Assembly (NCBI GenBank): GCA_023079485.1
Contig: CM041083.1
Coordinates: 143,110,052-143,174,051, forward strand
Direction: 5' to 3'
Source of the DNA: Archilochus colubris
Taxonomy: Eukaryota; Chordata; Aves; Apodiformes; Trochilidae
DNA length: 64,000 nt
The notes beneath the pieces are model-generated. The model did no database searches. It saw nothing but the letters and a program-made list of their open reading frames with translations, and was not told where the DNA came from. Of this stretch, positions 58,584 to 64,000 are shown one piece after another. Both the position numbers and the translations under genes were made by a program. Position 1 is the first letter of the stretch. Each line of letters opens with the position of its first letter.

Positions 58584-61384
58584 AAAAAAAAAGTCTGCAC
58601 AAAGTCTGTCTCTTTTCTAAGGGCAAACTATAAACTTGTGATCAAATTAATATCCTATCCTCTTAGTCTGCTTGGAAAAAGTGACGACAAGAAACAAAAG
58701 CCTTTAATTTAAAAAAATACAGCCTGGTTTGGAGTGTCTCTTTTAATATTAACTTTCCAGGCACAATTAAACAGCTTATTGCTTTCTGCTTATCACCTAG
58801 AGATTCTGTGTGAAAAACTTTCCACTTAAAATTATATATATGTAGTAAAGTTGATGAGGTTTCTAAGAAATGCTTTTAATCTTGCAGTTTTGCAGGTCTT
58901 CTGGCTTGTTACCTATAACGTTACAGACATGAGTTGCCAGAGGTCTTTTGAAGTATACCAAATGCATATATTAGAGATAACTTTTTGGGATATCAGCTCT
59001 AAATGACTAATTGTATCCAGTAACATAAGTAATTTTGTTACACTGTAAACAAAACAGCCTTCAGATGAACATCGTGGAGCAAAAAATTGCTTGGATGAAT
59101 GATTTTCCTGTGAAGCAGGAAATATATGTTCTCTTGCCATCGTTGACACGGTACATACTGCCATCTGCGTGTCCTGAGCAAGCACCTGGCTTGCTTCCTT
59201 ACCTGCTGCTCTCATCCTTTCCCAGTGGCCTCATCAAAGTGCACTATAAACACAAATAAAAGTCATCAAATGCCAAGCTTTCAACCTCACATGATGCCAT
59301 TTGCTCTGAGCTTTTGCAATGGGATTGGTCATCCTTGTTTCACAGGTGAAGGAGCTAAAGCAAAGACACCTGTGGACTATGGGCTGGGGGCAGAGCTCGA
59401 GCCCATCTTCACACCCTCTCAGAGTGCTTCCTCTGAGGCCATGTCCACAGCTGCTGCTGTTATTGTTGTGCCCAGAGTTGCTACTGCTTGCTGCCAGTAC
59501 TTTACAGCTGTATAAAATTCCTTCTGAAATGCTGAAGCATCTTCAAATGATAACACTGCATTTATAAAATGATTCATGCTGCATTACTAACCTGAAATCA
59601 ATCAAAGCTCTAAAGGCATTTTTTCTCTCCCACTTTATTCCTCTGTGCCCAGGTGAAGTGCCTGATTTTACACATTATTTGATATGTGTCTATGTGTAAA
59701 TCACTAAGAGTACATTAGGAATGCAGTGACATTTGTCATTCAAACTATTGAACTATTGACCAAGCCATTGCAAGCATTAATTATGTCACAAATAACTGCG
59801 CTCAGTTATGTGTCTCAGGTTGGCATATTGCCAAAAAAAGGGCAAATTTATTTATTTATGGTTTTATTTTTTTATTTTTACATGAGTCAAAATTTTTTCC
59901 CACACCAGTACCCTGTTAGATGGGATCGTGGGCCTTAGATACTTTTGGAAGAACATGAAGACTTGTGGGATAACAAGCAAAAGAGAGGTTACAATTACAA
60001 ACTGCTAGCTGTCCTATGTTTTCTTATTTTCTGGCAGTTCAGTCTTTCAGGAACTGAAAAGCAAGAAGCTATTTCATTGCCCACAGGAACTCAAGGGGGG
60101 TTTTATTATAGTCAGGTAGCAAGAAACTGTTTCAAGTGGTGCTGTTGCCAGGAAGCTCATGGTACAATTTAAGCCCTTGTCATGAATCCATGAGGATTTT
60201 TCTTACCATAGGCTGAAGCACGAACTGCAAACTGTACTAAAGATCAATATAACTTAGCAATGTGTAATAGAAAGAACAAACAGAATTTTTCTAGGATTTA
60301 GGAACAAATTGTCTGGTAGACTACTGCTGATGGCTTAATCACCATTTCATTCTGTGAACAATAGGACATATGGCCAGCTGGGGTTTGCTAGATACTTGCA
60401 AAGCGTGGTTATTTTCAGCTAGAAATGCTATCTGCTGTGAAGTCAAATCCCCACAGTGGAGGCTGCTGAGTCTTTGCACTCTGCCAGAGCAAAGGCTCTA
60501 CCCTGATCGTATGCAGCCCAACTGGAGCCACAGCTATGACAGGAAACTGAGCAGAGACAGGACAGCCTGGAAACTCTGGCCCTGGTCAGTATGTTCAGTG
60601 CTGCTATAAAAAGACTGCAGTCAATTATGAATTTTGTCCGAACATTCTAATAAGGATGGAAGGAGAAGGTCACTTTGAAAATAGCTTGTATTTGTTTGTC
60701 TGTCAGTGCTCGTAAGAAATTATATGCATACAGCAGATGCTAGGCTGGCTGGGCCCTTTGTTCTTAACACAGGCAATTAAAACAAAAAGAAGAATATCTA
60801 AGCAGTACAGTTTTAATAATCCCAAAGATTAGCAGCTAATCCCAAACCATAATGAATTTTCCATCAGCATACCTTGTAGGTCACTGTCACTATAAATCTA
60901 GTCCAATGAAGTCCATTACCCAAAGGAATGCTCATGGACTGCAGAAAACTAGAACAGGAGCCAGGGTCAGCGATGGAATAACAAAAAACAAAAACAAAAC
61001 AAAAAACAAAACCAACCAAACAAACAAAAAAAAAAAACCAAAACCAAAAAAAACCCAAGAAAATGCCCTGTATTGACAACCTGTAGATGGCAGCGCACTC
61101 AACTTTTACTCACATGCTTGCGAGGAAAATCAGAGATAAAGATCCAACAACTTTTCCATTTACAACACTTTCTGTTCCATTCCATCTTGCAAAGTCTTAG
61201 TGTGACATGGCTACTAAAGTCCTTGTCTTTGATCCTAAATGTCATGTTAAATGACACTTAGACAGGTGAAAAAACCTGGACTTCTGGTCAAGCAGATGAA
61301 TTTTGGACAAAATAGTTCCACCTCTGTGATACTGTAGAGAAACAGGTGTGTGATGGGGATATGTCCCGCAACAAGCTGCATTGA
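58584..61384. other. Intergenic region between CR1 copies
   Basis: AT-rich DNA with no recognised gene; contains the A/C-rich tract at 60,980. Confidence 0.6.
60980..61061 (+). repeat. A/C-rich low-complexity tract
   Basis: Aaaac and aaaacc units over 80 bp, nearly free of G and T. Could be the decayed tail of a retroposed sequence, but no body is recognisable upstream. Confidence 0.7.
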
Positions 61385-61845
61385 GATCGTCCCCATGATG
61401 CTCAGGGCTGGAGCTTGTCCCTGTGAGCAGGGGCTGGGGCATCAGGGCTTGTCCAGCCTGGGGCAGAGCCACCTTCAGGGGCACCTCACAGATTCCACCC
61501 CCACCCTGGTGCCTGTGGGGAGGGGATGGAAAAGGGACACCAGGCCCATCACAGCCACGTGTGGTGGGACAACAAGGCTGGGCAGGCAGGAACTGACATG
61601 GGAGGGGGTCAGGCTGGGTACTGAGACCCTCCCTGAAAGGACAGGCAGGACAGGGGGTGGGCAGAGGGTTGAGATGCCCAGGGAGGTGGGGCAGGCTCCA
61701 TCCTTGGAGCTTTCAGGACCCAGCTGGGCAAAGCCCTGAGCAACCTGGTCTGATCTTACAGCTGGAACTGCTTGGAGCAGGGGTGAATGAAGGACCTCCT
61801 GAGCTCACGTCCAACACAAGCTATTTTATGAGTCCATGGTTCTAA
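61385..61845 (+). mobile_element. CR1 LINE 3' fragment, GC-rich
   Basis: Follows CR1 order on the plus strand: gagcaggggctggggcatc, cttgtccagcctggggcag, the ccaggcccatcacagcc segment, ccatccttggagctttcag and the final cctcctgagctcacgtcc. The GC content stands out from the AT-rich surroundings. The frame is broken. Confidence 0.75.
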
Positions 61846-64000
61846 AGAGCAACATTAGATATAGGAACATGAAGAATATTTATCCTGTTGTGATGCTGTT
61901 CCCACCCAATTACTCACTGGTGACAAATCCTGGGTGGTGAAATCAACCTAGACTTGTGCATCTTGACCAGTGGTGCAAATTAGCATACACTTGATCAACT
62001 CAAAAGTGTTTAAACATAGCAGATGCTGTTGTTAATTTTGTAGGGTGAACAGCATATTTGTCAACGGAATATTTCACTGCTTCTTCTCAAATATGGAACA
62101 AAGAATCAAATTAAGTGTTTGCTTTTTTTCATCACTATTTGTAGTTCACCACCAGTATCCTGTAATGGACCTGAGTATGACTTGAAGAGAACATTTTATT
62201 TCTATTTTTTTCCTTTAAAAAGGAAAAAAGGCTCTGCTATAAATTTAAATTTTATTGGTCATTCACTCTGACTGGTGACATTTCTGATTCCTTTAGCTTC
62301 TACTCTCTCCTTCCTCTTTAAAACTTATAATCACCAACATTTTTCTTTCCTTCACAGATTTCAGATATTTATTTTGAGGATTTCTTTATCTCTCTTCATC
62401 TTTTTCTTTCTAATCTGTTTCATTTTTCATGGTTGCTCAATCACGGTTTTTATTTAGCATCCAAGTACGAATTCTTAAACAATTCCTTGTGTGGTTTTTT
62501 AAAGCATTTTATTTTAAAGCATTTAATGCTCTCTATATACATTCCAGTTGTCAGTTAGTTTAAATAATAAAAAATTACCATTGAAAGCTTGATAAAATGG
62601 AATGCTAGTTCCTAGTAATACTGTGCTCAAATAAATTTAAACCAATGAAGATCTTTAATACATAGTTAAGCATAGAATATTCTTAGTCAGCAGTGAATAT
62701 TTGCTTGCTCACCAAAATGAGCCCTGATGTGGCAACTGTTTTATCATCACCTTCTATGAATATTTTAAGATCTTGGCAGTTACCTTACCTAACTTTTCAT
62801 ACAGATGTAGCCACTCACGCTTTCAAACTCTCATGAAAAATATCTAATGTAGTTCATTTTTTGCCACCACCTAAAAAAGTGAAGCACTTTTTCTAAGTGT
62901 TCCTAAATTAGTTCTTACAATGCAGCTAACTCATGGACAAGGTGACTTCCAGAGGTCCCTTCTAACCTCACTCTACTAATTGTACCCATGATTTCTTCTG
63001 GAATACTTTGAATAGGTACTTCAGAATTATCTGTGCTCACTGCTTCCAATTTTGTGCAGCATCTATCCTATAATTTTTACTTTCTTTTCACTGAGTACAT
63101 TATAAATGGAATATAAAAGCCAGTGTACTTCAAAGACCCTTGAACCTGGACATCTATGAGCTGGGGTTCATAGAAATGGGTTTCAAGTTCCAAAGCAACA
63201 GTGGATGCTTCAGTCAGTAGAATCCCATAGACTCACTTCTTTAGACCTCAGTGCTTGTGCCACAGCCTTCCTGAGCCCCTAATTAACAAGATACTTTTCC
63301 TTGTTAGCTGGGGAAGCTCTGATTTCTAGTTGAATGTAAAGCATGAACCATGGCAAGACAGTAAATCCAGCAGATAGAGGAATGGAGAATATAGCACTCT
63401 GAGAAAATAAAATATGCTGTGAAAACCCTCCAACTTTGCTCTCCTTTTTCTAACATATCCTTGGTTTTATCAGCGATATTGCACATTCATTTCACACCCC
63501 AATTTGCTTTTTCTTACAGCATTGGGGTCCAGGTTCCTTTCCTTGCCAGCCTTCAAGGAAAAAGTATTGCTAGACAGTAACCATCATGATGTCTCTGCCA
63601 CACACCTGGACCATAGCTTTCCCGCCAGAGCATGATGCCTTCTGTACAGAGTGGCTGCTGCAGCTCACCAAGGAGACTACAACTCCTACTCTTACTCCTC
63701 CTGCACTGCTCCGTGCTTGCTCTGCTGCTTCTGAACTCCCTCCCTGTCCTCTGCTTCCACCCATAGGTTGAGAAGTTGCATTCTCAACATTTTTATATGC
63801 TCCAGTAAGTAAAGCCTAGCATGTGTAGTTAATCATTGACCTTTATTCTAATTAACTTAGCACTACAAGTTCAGAATAAGAGACTTCTGAGTCTTCTGGG
63901 AAGTAGAAGAGCAAGGAGGAGGCAGAGAAGGTGTTTTCACTCCATTTCTGACCATGTTCCAGTGACTGACACATTGCTAGGCGTAACCCATAGCAGCTAT
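61846..64000. other. Intergenic region at right edge
   Basis: Apart from the CR1 tail at 62,933 nothing is recognisable. An open frame near 63,586-63,771 is rich in Thr, Pro and Leu but shows no known domain. Confidence 0.6.
62933..62985 (+). mobile_element. Short CR1 3' tail remnant
   Basis: The words gacttccagaggtccc and ttctaacctcactctac match the last part of a CR1 element; no octamer tail survives. Confidence 0.5.

Noticed and set aside
57228..58633. Plus-strand open frames of 70-123 codons
   Set aside because: Shadows of the minus-strand CR1 ORF2.
61350..61739. 129-codon plus-strand open frame in GC-rich DNA
   Set aside because: Falls within a CR1 3' fragment in a frame unlike the CR1 protein.
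63500..63775. Possible exon after a ttcttacag acceptor-like site
   Set aside because: No conserved protein, no matching upstream exon, and the frame is Thr/Pro-rich without a recognisable domain.

Overview
The window is nuclear DNA from a bird. The transposable elements show this: several CR1 LINE copies (one ending in three perfect CATAGAAT octamers, the reverse complement of the avian CR1 tail ATTCTATG) and a solo LTR of the TGTCAYRGTTTAAC type that is common in avian genomes. No mammalian L1 or Alu-like sequence was seen. The species cannot be read from the sequence.

The left three quarters (1-48,110) is the 3' part of one large plus-strand gene for a type IV collagen alpha chain, best matched to COL4A1. 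I traced 40 consecutive coding exons from 553 to the stop codon at 46,777. They join without a frame break into 4,347 nt (1,448 residues plus stop): a long interrupted Gly-X-Y domain (about 1,219 residues) and a complete 229-residue NC1 domain. The start codon, signal peptide, 7S domain and about the first 220 residues lie upstream of the window. If the gene has the usual 52 exons, these are exons 13-52. Interruptions of the triple helix, the ECQ/CxxC-type cysteines, the 12 NC1 cysteines and the two residues of the sulfilimine cross-link (Met93, Lys211) are in the places expected for alpha-1(IV). The collagenous part nevertheless looks clearly diverged from mammalian alpha-1(IV), including loss of the GFPGER integrin motif, so a COL4A1-like paralogue is a minor alternative.

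Introns hold most of the non-coding content. Two are recognisable solo LTRs with intact target-site duplications: 17,210-18,009 (800 bp, 5-bp TSD, ERVL-like) and 20,808-21,125 (318 bp, 6-bp TSD, class II/ERVK-like, with an internal duplication). Two other introns carry clusters of CR1 LINE fragments that look nested: 34,526-36,200 on the minus strand and 39,115-40,945 on the plus strand. One intron (after 26,035) uses a GC donor instead of GT.

The 3' UTR starts at 46,778, carries a perfect miR-29 8-mer near the stop codon, and has polyadenylation signals at 47,055, 48,086 and 48,196. From about 48,200 to 64,000 there is no supportable gene, only a 1.45-kb CR1 with most of a reverse-transcriptase reading frame (57,131-58,583), a smaller CR1 (61,385-61,845), a short CR1 tail (62,933-62,985) and simple repeats. 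An empty region fits the large gap known between the 3' end of COL4A1 and IRS2 in vertebrates, but nothing in the window proves that synteny. I found no novel multi-gene system; the points worth a second look concern changes inside the collagen chain, the GC-AG intron and the LTR/LINE insertions.
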